Origin: Corticicoccus populi
GTDB lineage: Bacteria; Bacillota; Bacilli; Staphylococcales; Salinicoccaceae
Reading direction: 5' to 3'
NCBI RefSeq assembly: GCF_042686195.1
Contig: NZ_JBHUOQ010000001.1
Location: 1,426,001-1,490,000 of the forward strand
Length of the DNA: 64,000 nucleotides
A program made the position numbers and the translations under genes. The notes beneath the pieces were generated by a model. That model had not been told where the DNA came from, did no database searches, and saw nothing but the letters and a program-made list of their open reading frames with translations. Shown piece by piece: positions 42,955 through 51,398 of this stretch. How positions within the stretch are numbered: the stretch's first letter is position 1; every line of letters starts with the position of its first letter.

Positions 42955-43392
42955 GGTTTCACCTCAAAATTCCCAATTCAATTTGCCTCAGACGGATATG
43001 CCGGACCTGAAGCTTTATCATCACGTTGTTTTATTTGTTCTAACACTGTTTCCAGAACCGGATACGCCTAAAATCTATACTGCAGTTTAAACACATTACA
43101 GTACTAAGCAGTCAGTCCCATTATCATTATAATATAAAACAAAATTGAAATCATTGTTCGTTATTTTAATACTCCCAATTTGAAATATTATACGCCTTAT
43201 GATTCATATAAAGCAAATTTGTATAAAATTCTAATCGGTATTCGAATTTTCTATAGTTTAGCATACCACGTCTTATTTTGCATTTAAGTCCGCAGACGGA
43301 TGAAACGCTTTGTTTATTCATGTATAATAGGAGATATTCATTTTTCGATTTCCGAAATAAATTCTCTCTATGTTAAAGAAGGTTAGATAGTT
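42955..43392. other. 438-base gap with possible gene remnant and MFS promoter
   Basis: The left part (42978-43067, minus strand) reads as a 29-codon open stretch ending DDKASGPAYPSEAN and stop, preceded by an in-frame TAG. It has no start signal and looks like the tail of a lost gene. The right part holds TATAAT before the MFS gene (within 43320-43335). No RNA structure is recognised in the remaining AT-rich bases. Confidence 0.35.
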
Positions 43393-44577
43393 ATGAAAAA
43401 ACAACAATCACGCATATGGACTAAAGATTTCACCATGATAGTGATTGCCAACCTGTTTATATTTCTGGCATTTCAAATGTCGATTCCGACACTGCCGCTT
43501 TATGTCCGTGAAATTGGTGCAAGTGAGCGGTTCATCGGACTTGTCGTTGGTATATTTACGTTTTCCGCCCTCCTCGTACGGCCGAAAGCAGGACAGTGGA
43601 TTGATTCCAAAGGCCGTGCCCCGGTATTTTTAATCGGTTTAATCATTTTGACGCTGTCTACATATTCTCTTGCCGTCAGCTTTACGATACTCATACTTCT
43701 CGTTGTGCGGGTCGTGCAGGGTGTCGGATGGGGATTATCCAATACTGCTTCCGGTACAGTCGCCTCTGACCTCGTACCGAGAGACCGGCGCGGTGAAGGT
43801 CTTGGATACTTTGGTCTGAGCGGTAATATCGCACTCGCTATCGGACCTGCTCTCGGCCTTTTTCTCGTTGATTACATTTCATTCCAATGGCTGTTTGTGA
43901 TATGCGGCATTCTTACTATGTTTGCGCTGCTTCTGGCACTGACTGTGAAATATCCGAAACTCGAAGTACACAGCGATGATGACGAAAAGTATGAAGTGGC
44001 GCCGCCTCGTTTTGATTTTGTAGAAAAAAAGGCACTTCCGGCCAGTACACTGTTATTGTTCATTACACTCGCATTCGGGGGTATTGCGACATTTCTGCCG
44101 GCGTTTACTTTCGAGCGTGGATTTGAGTCACATTATATCCAGATATATTTTGTTATTTATGCATTCGCACTCCTTATCACACGCCTGTTCGCGGGTCAGC
44201 TGTACGACCGTAAAGGTCTGACCATTGTTTTCGTGCCGGGCGCTGTATCCATCATTATAGCGATGATCCTTCTCGCTCAGTTGTGGAACCCCGCCATGCT
44301 TTTTACAGCTGCAGTCCTTTACGGTCTCGGTTTCGGCTCTATTCAGCCGGCACTGCAGGCATGGGCTGTCAACAGTGCACCGAATAACAGGAGAGGTATG
44401 GCAAATGCGACATATTTCTCAGCATTTGACTTAGGCGTCGGGTGCGGTGCCATCCTATTTGGTTTCGTGGCAGAAGTCTTTCCTTACAGTATGATTTACT
44501 ACTTAAGTGCAGCAAGTGTTACTGTCGCTCTTATTCTGTTTATTATTATGCGCAGCAGAAATAAACAATCTGCATAA
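43393..44577 (+). CDS. Major facilitator superfamily transporter
   Basis: This 394-residue membrane protein has twelve predicted helices and the MFS loop motif between helices 2 and 3 (GQWIDSKGRAPVFLIG). RVVQGVGWG in helix 4 or 5 suggests a drug/proton antiporter subtype, and the second-half repeat reads AGQLYDRKGLTIVF. The likely job is efflux of a small molecule. The substrate is unknown. It stands alone with a TATAAT element upstream and a plain ATG start. Confidence 0.9.
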   Translation: MKKQQSRIWTKDFTMIVIANLFIFLAFQMSIPTLPLYVREIGASERFIGLVVGIFTFSALLVRPKAGQWIDSKGRAPVFLIGLIILTLSTYSLAVSFTILILLVVRVVQGVGWGLSNTASGTVASDLVPRDRRGEGLGYFGLSGNIALAIGPALGLFLVDYISFQWLFVICGILTMFALLLALTVKYPKLEVHSDDDEKYEVAPPRFDFVEKKALPASTLLLFITLAFGGIATFLPAFTFERGFESHYIQIYFVIYAFALLITRLFAGQLYDRKGLTIVFVPGAVSIIIAMILLAQLWNPAMLFTAAVLYGLGFGSIQPALQAWAVNSAPNNRRGMANATYFSAFDLGVGCGAILFGFVAEVFPYSMIYYLSAASVTVALILFIIMRSRNKQSA

Positions 44578-44690
44578 AATTTTCTTAAAATTAATGATTG
44601 AACCTGAATACTTCCGGGTATATTAAAATCAGGATAAATAATGATTGTATTTATTTTATTCAAATATTAAATATACAGGAGGAAATAATT

Positions 44691-44948
44691 ATGGGTTGGA
44701 TTATCGCATTAATCGTCGGTGGATTAATCGGCTGGGCTGCTGGTGCCATTCTTGGTAAAAATGTACCATTCGGTATTATCGGCAATATCATTGCAGGTTT
44801 GATTGGTTCATCAATTGGTAACGCACTCGGTATCAATATCGGCCCGTCACCCGGCGGAGTAAACATTATCGGTGCATTGGTCGGTGCGATTGTACTCATT
44901 TTAATTGTTTCATTTATTATGAGAGCAGTCGGCGGAAGTAAAAATTAA
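44691..44948 (+). CDS. GlsB/YeaQ/YmgE-family stress membrane protein
   Basis: This 85-residue glycine-rich membrane protein has three helices: MGWIIALIVGGLIGWAAGAI, a central GIIGNIIAGLIGSSIGNALG and a last IIGALVGAIVLILIVSFI. This is the transglycosylase-associated (GlsB/YeaQ) family, often stress-induced and of unclear function. The ATG at 44691 is set by a strong AGGAGG site; the longer frame from 44598 has no site. A bidirectional terminator follows. Confidence 0.9.
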   Translation: MGWIIALIVGGLIGWAAGAILGKNVPFGIIGNIIAGLIGSSIGNALGINIGPSPGGVNIIGALVGAIVLILIVSFIMRAVGGSKN

Positions 44949-44974
44949 TTTATTTCCTGTTTCTTTATAAATAT

Positions 44975-45003
44975 AAAAAGAGGACCTCAGAGGTCCTCTT
45001 TTT
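44975..45003. terminator. Bidirectional terminator
   Basis: The 14-base arms AAAAAGAGGACCTC and their complement have T runs in both directions. It separates the GlsB-like gene from the convergent small membrane genes. Confidence 0.9.
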
Positions 45004-45015
45004 ATATTGTATTAC

Positions 45016-45297
45016 TTACTGCTGACTTTTCTTATCTTCAATCAGCCAGCGGTCTTTCTTCTCAAGCTCAGCAGTTCTCTCTTCTCTTTCCGCCTTGATT
45101 TTATCAAGTTCCATCTGCATCTGCTTATTTTCAAGAAGATAGTTTTCCTGCTTAATTAATTCTATTTCGTGCTCCTTATCCAGCTGACGGAGCTTATTTC
45201 TGTCATCTGTTTGATTATAATGGCGCCGGAGTGCATAGATAGGGATAGATAAACTCATCACAACTGCAAAGAGACCGATAATGCTGTCTATGTCCAT
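45016..45297 (-). CDS. Small membrane/coiled-coil protein, paralogue B
   Basis: This 93-residue protein has one N-terminal membrane helix (residues 5-24), then YNQTDDRNKL and a charged coiled coil with IKQENYLLENKQMQMELDKIK, and ends RWLIEDKKSQQ. It is clearly a paralogue of the gene directly upstream; the two share the YNQ(T/S)D, KQEN(Y/F)LLEN, ELDKIK and RWLIE blocks. The layout resembles PspB of the phage-shock system, though no orthology can be claimed. It starts where the upstream gene stops, so the pair is co-translated. Confidence 0.7.
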   Translation of the reverse strand: MDIDSIIGLFAVVMSLSIPIYALRRHYNQTDDRNKLRQLDKEHEIELIKQENYLLENKQMQMELDKIKAEREERTAELEKKDRWLIEDKKSQQ

Positions 45298-45606
45298 TTA
45301 ATCACCACCATCTTCTTTTTTACTTTCCTCAATCAGCCAGCGCTTATTATTTTCAGATTCAATTTTCTTTTTCTCCCGGCTCTCTCTATCAGATTTGATC
45401 TTATCAAGTTCCAGCCGCATCTGTTCATTTTCAAGAAGAAAATTCTCCTGCTTTAACTCTTCAAGTCTGATTTCCTGTTTAACCTGTTTCAGTTTAATAT
45501 TTTCATCACTCTGATTATATCCCCTGTACATTGCATACAAAGGAATACTTGCGATACCCAGGGTACCGACAAGCACGACTGCAAAAACAAATTCAAACAC
45601 ACCCAT
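45298..45606 (-). CDS. Small membrane/coiled-coil protein, paralogue A
   Basis: This 102-residue protein has an N-terminal membrane helix (residues 3-28), IPLYAMYRGYNQSDENIKL at the membrane exit, a coiled coil with KQENFLLENEQMRLELDKIK, and a C-terminal RWLIEESKKEDGGD. ATG follows AAGGAG. It is the first gene of the pair and lies downstream of the CorC-family gene, separated by a terminator. The function is unknown. Confidence 0.72.
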   Translation of the reverse strand: MGVFEFVFAVVLVGTLGIASIPLYAMYRGYNQSDENIKLKQVKQEIRLEELKQENFLLENEQMRLELDKIKSDRESREKKKIESENNKRWLIEESKKEDGGD

Positions 45607-45651
45607 TATGTTTCTCCTTCGTTATGTTTATTTTCATTTTATCATAAAAAT

Positions 45652-45682
45652 AAACAGGCGCCTAAATCCTTAGACGCCTGTT
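45652..45682 (-). terminator. Terminator after CorC-family gene
   Basis: The AACAGGCGCCTAA/TTAGACGCCTGTT-type stem is followed by a T-rich minus-strand tract (TTTATTTTTAT), 4 bases after the stop. Confidence 0.82.
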
Positions 45683-45686
45683 GCTG

Positions 45687-47018
45687 TTATTCTTCAGAAG
45701 CTTCTGAAATCGCAATATTATAATCTTTAATTAAAGCAACCTGCTTGATGGAATGACTCTCTGCTTCAAGTACAATCCATTTATCTTCTTCTGTATTAAT
45801 ATAATCATCTTTTTCGATATCTGTATTAATACTCTGCATCCACCCGCCGATTGTATCGATGTCCTCACTGTTTTCAAATTCAATACCGAACTGGTCAGTG
45901 ATATCATCGAGCAGGACCCGTCCGTTGATGTGATATATATTATCTTCCACTTTCACAACATCCGGCTCTTCATTCTCATCAAATTCATCGCGGATTTCAC
46001 CAACAATTTCTTCAAGAATATCTTCCATCGTTACCATACCGGCAGTTCCGCCGTATTCATCAATAATCAATGCAATATGCACACGTTCACGCTGCATTTT
46101 AACCAGTGCATCACTGATTCTTGATACTTCAGTAATCAACGGCAGTTCATGAATGAATTCTTCAGGTGTTGCTTCATCATCGGATACATGCATTGTCAAA
46201 TACTCTCTGACATTGATGAAACCGATAATCTGATCTTTATCACCTGTACTGTCTGTTACAGGATATCTTGTATAGTTATGCTCTTTTACAGTTTCCAGAA
46301 CATCGTCAATATTGACAGGCTCCGTCAGAGTAATCATCTGTGTTCTCGGAACCATGATATCTTTCGCAAGTCTTTCATCAAATGAAAAAATATTTTGCAT
46401 GTAAGCAAGTTCTGTCTGGTTAATTTCACCACTCTGGTAACTGTTAGTCATAATGACTTTAATCTCTTCCTCAGAATGTGCCTGTTCAGTCGGCATTGTT
46501 TTGAAGCCGACAGCGCGAAGCAGAAAACGTGATGTTCCATTCATCGACCAGATTAAAGGTTTCATGACAACGCCGAAGAAGTATAAAGGTCCGGAAAAAG
46601 TCATTGCCATTTTTTCTGCATACTGAATGGCTACTGTTTTCGGCGCGAGCTCTCCGACTACAACGTGGATAAACGTTACAATTAAGAACGCAAAACCGAT
46701 CAGCAGCGGTGTCATCAGTTCATCAGGTACTCCAACCGCTTCAAAAACAGGGTGTAAAATCACTTCAAAAGTAGATTCACCAATCCACCCGAGTCCAAGG
46801 GCAGTGACAGTAATACCAAGCTGACAGGCAGATAAGTAATAATCAAGCTCCCCTGTCATCTTCTTAACTCGTTCAGCCTTCTTATTGCCTTCTTCAATTA
46901 AATTATCCAGTCTCGACTGTCTTGCCTTTACAAAAGAGAATTCCGATCCCACAAAAAGCATGGTAAGCAGAATTAATAATATAAATAATAATAAATTTAG
47001 TAGTGTTGATATGTCCAA
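45687..47018 (-). CDS. CNNM/CorC-family Mg2+ exporter-like protein (HlyC/CorC)
   Basis: This 443-residue protein has a DUF21 (CNNM) membrane domain with about four helices (residues 1-200, including GSEFSFVKARQSRLDNL and VVVGELAPKTVA), two CBS domains (MVPRTQMITL through VNVREYLT-type residues, then HIALIIDEYGGTAGMVTMEDILEEIVGEI) and a C-terminal CorC_HlyC domain. Staphylococcal MpfA of this family protects against high Mg2+. It probably starts with TTG at 47018 behind AGGGA; no ATG is available. A 40-codon reading frame with a strong ribosome site ends 8 bases upstream and may control it. Confidence 0.88.
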   Translation of the reverse strand: MDISTLLNLLLFILLILLTMLFVGSEFSFVKARQSRLDNLIEEGNKKAERVKKMTGELDYYLSACQLGITVTALGLGWIGESTFEVILHPVFEAVGVPDELMTPLLIGFAFLIVTFIHVVVGELAPKTVAIQYAEKMAMTFSGPLYFFGVVMKPLIWSMNGTSRFLLRAVGFKTMPTEQAHSEEEIKVIMTNSYQSGEINQTELAYMQNIFSFDERLAKDIMVPRTQMITLTEPVNIDDVLETVKEHNYTRYPVTDSTGDKDQIIGFINVREYLTMHVSDDEATPEEFIHELPLITEVSRISDALVKMQRERVHIALIIDEYGGTAGMVTMEDILEEIVGEIRDEFDENEEPDVVKVEDNIYHINGRVLLDDITDQFGIEFENSEDIDTIGGWMQSINTDIEKDDYINTEEDKWIVLEAESHSIKQVALIKDYNIAISEASEE

Positions 47019-47026
47019 TATGTTCC

Positions 47027-47149
47027 CTAAAAGGGATTCACCTCCGGTAATTTGTGACCACTATTTGTTCCTTGTGCATTTAAAACCAACTCAACAACAT
47101 CTGTTAACACCGCATCCTGCAAACCAGCTTTCAAATACGCCTTCCCAAT
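47027..47149 (-). CDS. Putative leader peptide with ATT start
   Basis: This 41-codon frame begins ATT GGG AAG GCG TAT (product GKAYLKAGLQDAVL...) and ends TAG 8 bases before the CorC-family start. GGAGGTGA, almost the full anti-16S complement, stands with its GGAGG exactly 8 bases before the ATT. GTG at 47158 is in frame but lies inside that site. The peptide is not hydrophobic and matches no family I know. Translation could expose or mask the weak start of the downstream gene. It may instead be the remnant of a longer gene or a structural RNA, so the call is tentative. Confidence 0.45.
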   Translation of the reverse strand: MGKAYLKAGLQDAVLTDVVELVLNAQGTNSGHKLPEVNPF

Positions 47150-47277
47150 GGTAGTCACCTCCAACACTCTAAAATAATTAAGAATATTTTATCATATATT
47201 ACAGTCCATTATCCATGATAATGATATTAAAAATAAAATATTATCCATTAATTCGAAATAAATGCTTATCCTTGTTC

Positions 47278-47313
47278 AAAACAAAAGACTCTTAAGGAAT
47301 ATCCAAAGAGTCT
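47278..47313 (-). terminator. Terminator after second degV
   Basis: The AGACTCTT/AAGAGTCT stem with a 12-base loop is followed by TTTTGTTTT on the minus strand, 21 bases beyond the stop. Confidence 0.78.
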
Positions 47314-47334
47314 CTCATTAAACAAAATTTATAA

Positions 47335-48186
47335 TTACTTCCCTTTAATAAAGCCGAATCCAATTGTGCCGTACCCGACATGAACGCCCGCAACCGGCAC
47401 CAGCGGCTCGCATTCAAGCTTAAGGTGTGGAATATGTTCTTCAATCTTTGTTTTCCACTCATTAATCAGATTTTCTTTTCCGGCATAAACAATGGACAAT
47501 GTTTTGACAGCATCATTTTTCACATGTGCTTCAAGACTCTTCAACACACTCGTAGCCATTTTCTTTTTGGTCCGGACCTTTTCCCCGATTACAATTTTAC
47601 CATCATCAAATTTTAATTTAATCTGAACCTGAAGCAGTGTCGCGAGCATTGTCTGTGAAGCGGAGACTCTGCCGCTTTTCCGCATTTGGGAAAAACTGTG
47701 CGGCAGTAAAAACAATTGTCCGTTCTCACTGATTTCATTGATATTTTTCTCAACAGTTTCAATCGTTTCACCGTTATTCCGGGATTCAACTGCGGACACT
47801 ATCATCTGTCTCATTGGATAACTGCCGAGCCTCGAATCAATAACAACAGCCGGCTTATTAATTTCTTTGGATGCACTTAATGAATTCTGGTATGTTCCAG
47901 TCAGTTCACTCGATGCATGGACCGCAAGTACTCCGTCATAATTCTCATCCGCTTCAATATCTTTGTACACATCGATGAACTCTCCCTGAGATGGCTGTGA
48001 AGTTTTAGCGCCTTCGCCGCTCTCTTTAAGAAGTTCGTATATCTCTTCGGTTTTTATATCCACGCCGTCTCTATAAGGGGTACCATCAATAATAACCGTC
48101 ATCGGCAGCACTTTAATATCATGTTCTTTTATAAATGATTCCGACAGGCCTGCTGCAGAATCTGTTACGATTGCAAATTTTTTCAT
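47335..48186 (-). CDS. DegV-family fatty-acid-binding protein, second paralogue
   Basis: This 283-residue DegV protein has KFAIVTDSAAGLSE at the start, KTSQPSQGEFIDV near residue 60 and AVHASSELTGTYQNSLSA as the lipid carboxyl-binding loop. It is distinct from the copy at 19763-20635. Staphylococci carry two FakB proteins with different fatty-acid preference, and these two may be that pair. It stands alone and ends in a terminator. Confidence 0.9.
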   Translation of the reverse strand: MKKFAIVTDSAAGLSESFIKEHDIKVLPMTVIIDGTPYRDGVDIKTEEIYELLKESGEGAKTSQPSQGEFIDVYKDIEADENYDGVLAVHASSELTGTYQNSLSASKEINKPAVVIDSRLGSYPMRQMIVSAVESRNNGETIETVEKNINEISENGQLFLLPHSFSQMRKSGRVSASQTMLATLLQVQIKLKFDDGKIVIGEKVRTKKKMATSVLKSLEAHVKNDAVKTLSIVYAGKENLINEWKTKIEEHIPHLKLECEPLVPVAGVHVGYGTIGFGFIKGK

Positions 48187-48245
48187 TATTATTATTCAAC
48201 TCCCATAGCAATTACACACAGTGTAGCACGGAGACGTTTTTTTTA

Positions 48246-49796
48246 CTATAAATTGTCGGCGGACCGGGCCAGCGCCTGATACGTACGACCTCTTTTCTGC
48301 AGTAATTCTTCATAAGATCCACTTTCAACAATGTGACCTTCTTCCACAAAATGAATATAATCAAATCGTGCCAGACGGGTTAAGTCATGCGTGCTGACAA
48401 CCACTGTTTTTCTCATAAAAATACTGTCCCATACCTTTTCCCTGAGCTGTTCATTCAGGCTTGCTGTCGGTTCATCGAGCAGCCACCAGTCTTTACCTTC
48501 AAGAATCATACGGACCAGGTGCAGCCTTTTTCTCTCACCGCCGGACAAGTGGCCTGTATAATCAATGATTTCATCCGGTGAAAGGTACTCCATCTCTACA
48601 TACTCGAGTGCATTGTCTACTGTCTGATCGGCCTGGTTGAAACGCCCGAACATTGTTACATTGTCACGGACACTCGCATTATAAAAATCGAGATGCTGAG
48701 GCATCACACCAGATGATGTAATACCGGTCATCTGATTCAAAATTGTTGTTTTACCTGAACCGCTGCTTCCGATAAGTGCATGTTTTTCACCCTGATTTAC
48801 CGTAAGATTAATATTATTTACAGCATCCTTCTTTGTACCAGGGTATTTATAATTCACATTCTTCAGAACAATCCGGTTCTGAACCGCATTCTTTTCAGGC
48901 AGTTCTTTTTCAGCAGTAATATCCTTAACAGCACCTGAAACACTTTTATAGTTGGTTCTTGGAAGAATGACAGGATTCGCAATATCAAAGAATCCAATCA
49001 GTAAAAGAAGAATCATCGGGACAAGGAGGCCTTCCTCCCCGCTGATTAATAAAATGACCGCAATGATACCTGCAGCCTGTACCAGTCCGGAAAAGAATAA
49101 CAATAGTGACTCCACTCCGGATTTTTTAATGCGGTCATTTTGAATATCTTCAAGTGCTTCATTCACTGACTGCTGTGATTTATGAACGTTTTTTGTAACA
49201 AATAAATCAATGTAGTTATGAATATGATGATAGATTTTCAAATATGCAGAAGACTCATGATGCAGCGCATCCTGATTAATATGATACAAAAGTTTTTCAA
49301 AAAGTTTCGGCAGTATATATAAACTGCACACAGAAACAATCAACATTACGATAGACAACGGAACACTCACAATCACAGAAAGCACTGTTAATAAAAGTGC
49401 AACAAGTACCGCGGTAACATACGGGTAAATAATACGGATGTAATAGTCTTCAATCTGCTCAAAATATTGATTCAGCATTTGAACAAACCGTACACTGTGT
49501 GTGCTCGTATCTGTTTGAATTGTATCTTTAAAATACTTCAGTCTCAGTCTCCCGATCATCTGAAACGTTGCATCATGCGACAGGAGGCGCTCAAAATACT
49601 TAAATGCGCCTTTAATCATACCAAACATTTTAATCACTGCAATAATCAAAATAATAATAAAAACAGGCGGTTCAAAGAAACTCAGACTGATCATATAACC
49701 ACTCAGACCGAATATTGAAATACCGACCAGACTGCCGGTAAAACCAAGAATAATGCTGTAGAGAATATGTTTACGTTCTGTTTTTAAATAATTCAT
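48246..49796 (-). CDS. cydC: CydC-like thiol exporter ABC subunit
   Basis: CydDC is a heterodimeric ABC exporter of cysteine and glutathione-type thiols that is needed for cytochrome bd assembly. This half transporter (516 residues from the ATG at 49796) has six membrane helices and a nucleotide-binding domain with Walker A GSSGSGKTT, Q-loop GVMPQHLDF, signature LSGGERKR, Walker B WWLLDEPTASLN and H-loop VVSTHDL. The stretch between Walker A and the Q-loop is only about 12 residues, far shorter than in typical ABC proteins. The start overlaps cydD by 4 bases. GTGAGG is its ribosome site. Confidence 0.88.
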   Translation of the reverse strand: MNYLKTERKHILYSIILGFTGSLVGISIFGLSGYMISLSFFEPPVFIIILIIAVIKMFGMIKGAFKYFERLLSHDATFQMIGRLRLKYFKDTIQTDTSTHSVRFVQMLNQYFEQIEDYYIRIIYPYVTAVLVALLLTVLSVIVSVPLSIVMLIVSVCSLYILPKLFEKLLYHINQDALHHESSAYLKIYHHIHNYIDLFVTKNVHKSQQSVNEALEDIQNDRIKKSGVESLLLFFSGLVQAAGIIAVILLISGEEGLLVPMILLLLIGFFDIANPVILPRTNYKSVSGAVKDITAEKELPEKNAVQNRIVLKNVNYKYPGTKKDAVNNINLTVNQGEKHALIGSSGSGKTTILNQMTGITSSGVMPQHLDFYNASVRDNVTMFGRFNQADQTVDNALEYVEMEYLSPDEIIDYTGHLSGGERKRLHLVRMILEGKDWWLLDEPTASLNEQLREKVWDSIFMRKTVVVSTHDLTRLARFDYIHFVEEGHIVESGSYEELLQKRGRTYQALARSADNL

Positions 49797-51352
49797 CTGC
49801 TGCACCTCACTAAAGACTGATTCTGAAGTTCATAATGTGCATCTGCAATATTCAGCATTTTTTTCCGGTGGACGACGGCAATCACTGCACTTCTTGTTTT
49901 CAGCTCTTTCAAATAAGCAAGTACCAGTTCCTCTGTTTCAGCATCCAGAAACTCAGTCGGTTCATCCATTAAAATGAGCGGCGGCGAGTGCATAAGTACC
50001 CGCGCAAGCTTCAGTCTGACGATTTCTCCGCCTGAAAGCGGAATGTTATGATTGACGATTTCAGTGTGAATACCCGCATCCAGATTTTGAATGCTTCTCA
50101 GCATATTCAGCTTCTCTAATATATTTTCCACTTCCTGCTCTGTATAGATACCGCCGGAAACATACTCATAAATTGTTGTATCTGAAAAATACACCTGGTC
50201 TGATATATAACCGATATTTTCATCACCTACATACACTGTACCGGCAGACGGTTCATGAAGCCCGAGGACAGACCTGAGCAGTGTACTTTTCCCTAGACCG
50301 GACGGACCTGTAACTGCTGTGAGACCTGTTTTATCAAATGACAGGTTAATATCTTTAAGCAGTGTCCTGCTGCCGATTTTTATACTGACGTTTTCAAACG
50401 CTGCCGCACTTTCTGTTCTGCCGCGGTAGTCAGTATTTTTTTCTTCTTTGTTAATCCACTCCTCTGCTTTTTTATAATGTCCTTCTGCAAGTCTGCCGTT
50501 ATGGAATTCAACACCCATTACTTTAAGTGCATTATAAAATTCTGGTGCTAAAAGCAGTGTAAAGAAAGCAGCATAAAATGATATATTCTCAAATACAATA
50601 ATCTGCAGACCGATTTCCAGTGCAACCAGTCCGATCCCGAGAATAGTAATGAATTCAAGCATCAATGATGACTGAAATGCGTATTTCAATACTGCCATGG
50701 TGTTTTTTACAAACGACACATTATCTTCTTCAAGCCTGTTAATCACATTTTTTTCCGACTGTGTATACTTAACGGTATCTTTACCACGGACTAAATTCAG
50801 AAATAAAGTACCCATATTATCAAAATCATCCGCAAGTTTCGCAGATTCATCCCTTGTTTTCAAGCCGACCAATACGTAATACAAAGGTACGAACGGTGCC
50901 GTAAACAATAAAATTAATGCCGCATTCAAATGGACGAAAGACAATGCAGCAATAATTACAATAAGTTTAAACATCGTATCAATAACTGCCGGGATGAATG
51001 TCGCTTCGTAACTCCGGTATTTTTCTATATGCACAAATACCGCATTCATCAGTGATTCAGATTTTTTATTCGTCTCATCATCAATTTTACCGACAACATC
51101 CTCACTCATTTTTCGTATACGGCCATGTGCAGTTTTTGATGTGTAGTACTTATATAATGCCTTTAAAGTGATGAACATGATAAAGAAAACCATCATCCAC
51201 ATTATTAAGGACTGCTGGACGTTTCCATCTCCAACAACAATCTCTGACAGCAGCAGAGACAGGTAATGACCGAATGCAGTATAGCAGATGATAGTTACAG
51301 CACTGATTAAAGCGAAAACAACAATATATTTCCCGGGAAATCTTAGTTTCAT
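49793..51352 (-). CDS. cydD: CydD-like thiol exporter ABC subunit
   Basis: This is the first subunit of the CydDC exporter, 519 residues, with an N-terminal six-helix membrane domain and an ATP-binding domain (Walker A GPSGLGKST, signature LSGGEIVRLKL, Walker B LILMDEPTEFLD, H-loop AVVHRKK). The segment between Walker A and the Q-loop (YISDQVYFSD) is also somewhat short. cydAB, the oxidase genes it would serve, are not in the window. Moco genes lie upstream but are separated by a terminator. Confidence 0.88.
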   Translation of the reverse strand: MKLRFPGKYIVVFALISAVTIICYTAFGHYLSLLLSEIVVGDGNVQQSLIMWMMVFFIMFITLKALYKYYTSKTAHGRIRKMSEDVVGKIDDETNKKSESLMNAVFVHIEKYRSYEATFIPAVIDTMFKLIVIIAALSFVHLNAALILLFTAPFVPLYYVLVGLKTRDESAKLADDFDNMGTLFLNLVRGKDTVKYTQSEKNVINRLEEDNVSFVKNTMAVLKYAFQSSLMLEFITILGIGLVALEIGLQIIVFENISFYAAFFTLLLAPEFYNALKVMGVEFHNGRLAEGHYKKAEEWINKEEKNTDYRGRTESAAAFENVSIKIGSRTLLKDINLSFDKTGLTAVTGPSGLGKSTLLRSVLGLHEPSAGTVYVGDENIGYISDQVYFSDTTIYEYVSGGIYTEQEVENILEKLNMLRSIQNLDAGIHTEIVNHNIPLSGGEIVRLKLARVLMHSPPLILMDEPTEFLDAETEELVLAYLKELKTRSAVIAVVHRKKMLNIADAHYELQNQSLVRCSR

Positions 51353-51372
51353 ATTCTTTCCTTTCCAGAGAG

Positions 51373-51398
51373 AAAAAACGCGAAGAGTCCTTCACGTT
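51373..51398 (-). terminator. Terminator of Moco operon
   Basis: A nine-pair stem (AACGCGAAG/CTTCACGTT, one G-T pair) with a 4-base loop is followed by six T on the minus strand, right after the moaA stop. Confidence 0.85.

Noticed and set aside
43120..43140. Fur- or PerR-like operator in the gap before the MFS gene (ATTATCATTATAAT)
   Set aside because: The inverted repeat halves do not match either consensus; one half of each is degenerate.
43104..43154. 16-residue hydrophobic minus-strand peptide (MISILFYIIMIMGLTA), toxin- or PSM-like
   Set aside because: The nearest ribosome-site-like sequence is too far upstream (about 17 bases), the peptide is very short, and AT-rich DNA yields such hydrophobic runs by chance.
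47019..47334. Mg2+ (M-box/ykoK) or Mn2+ (yybP) riboswitch before the CorC-family gene
   Set aside because: The known conserved blocks are absent and the region is better described as a short reading frame with a strong ribosome site.
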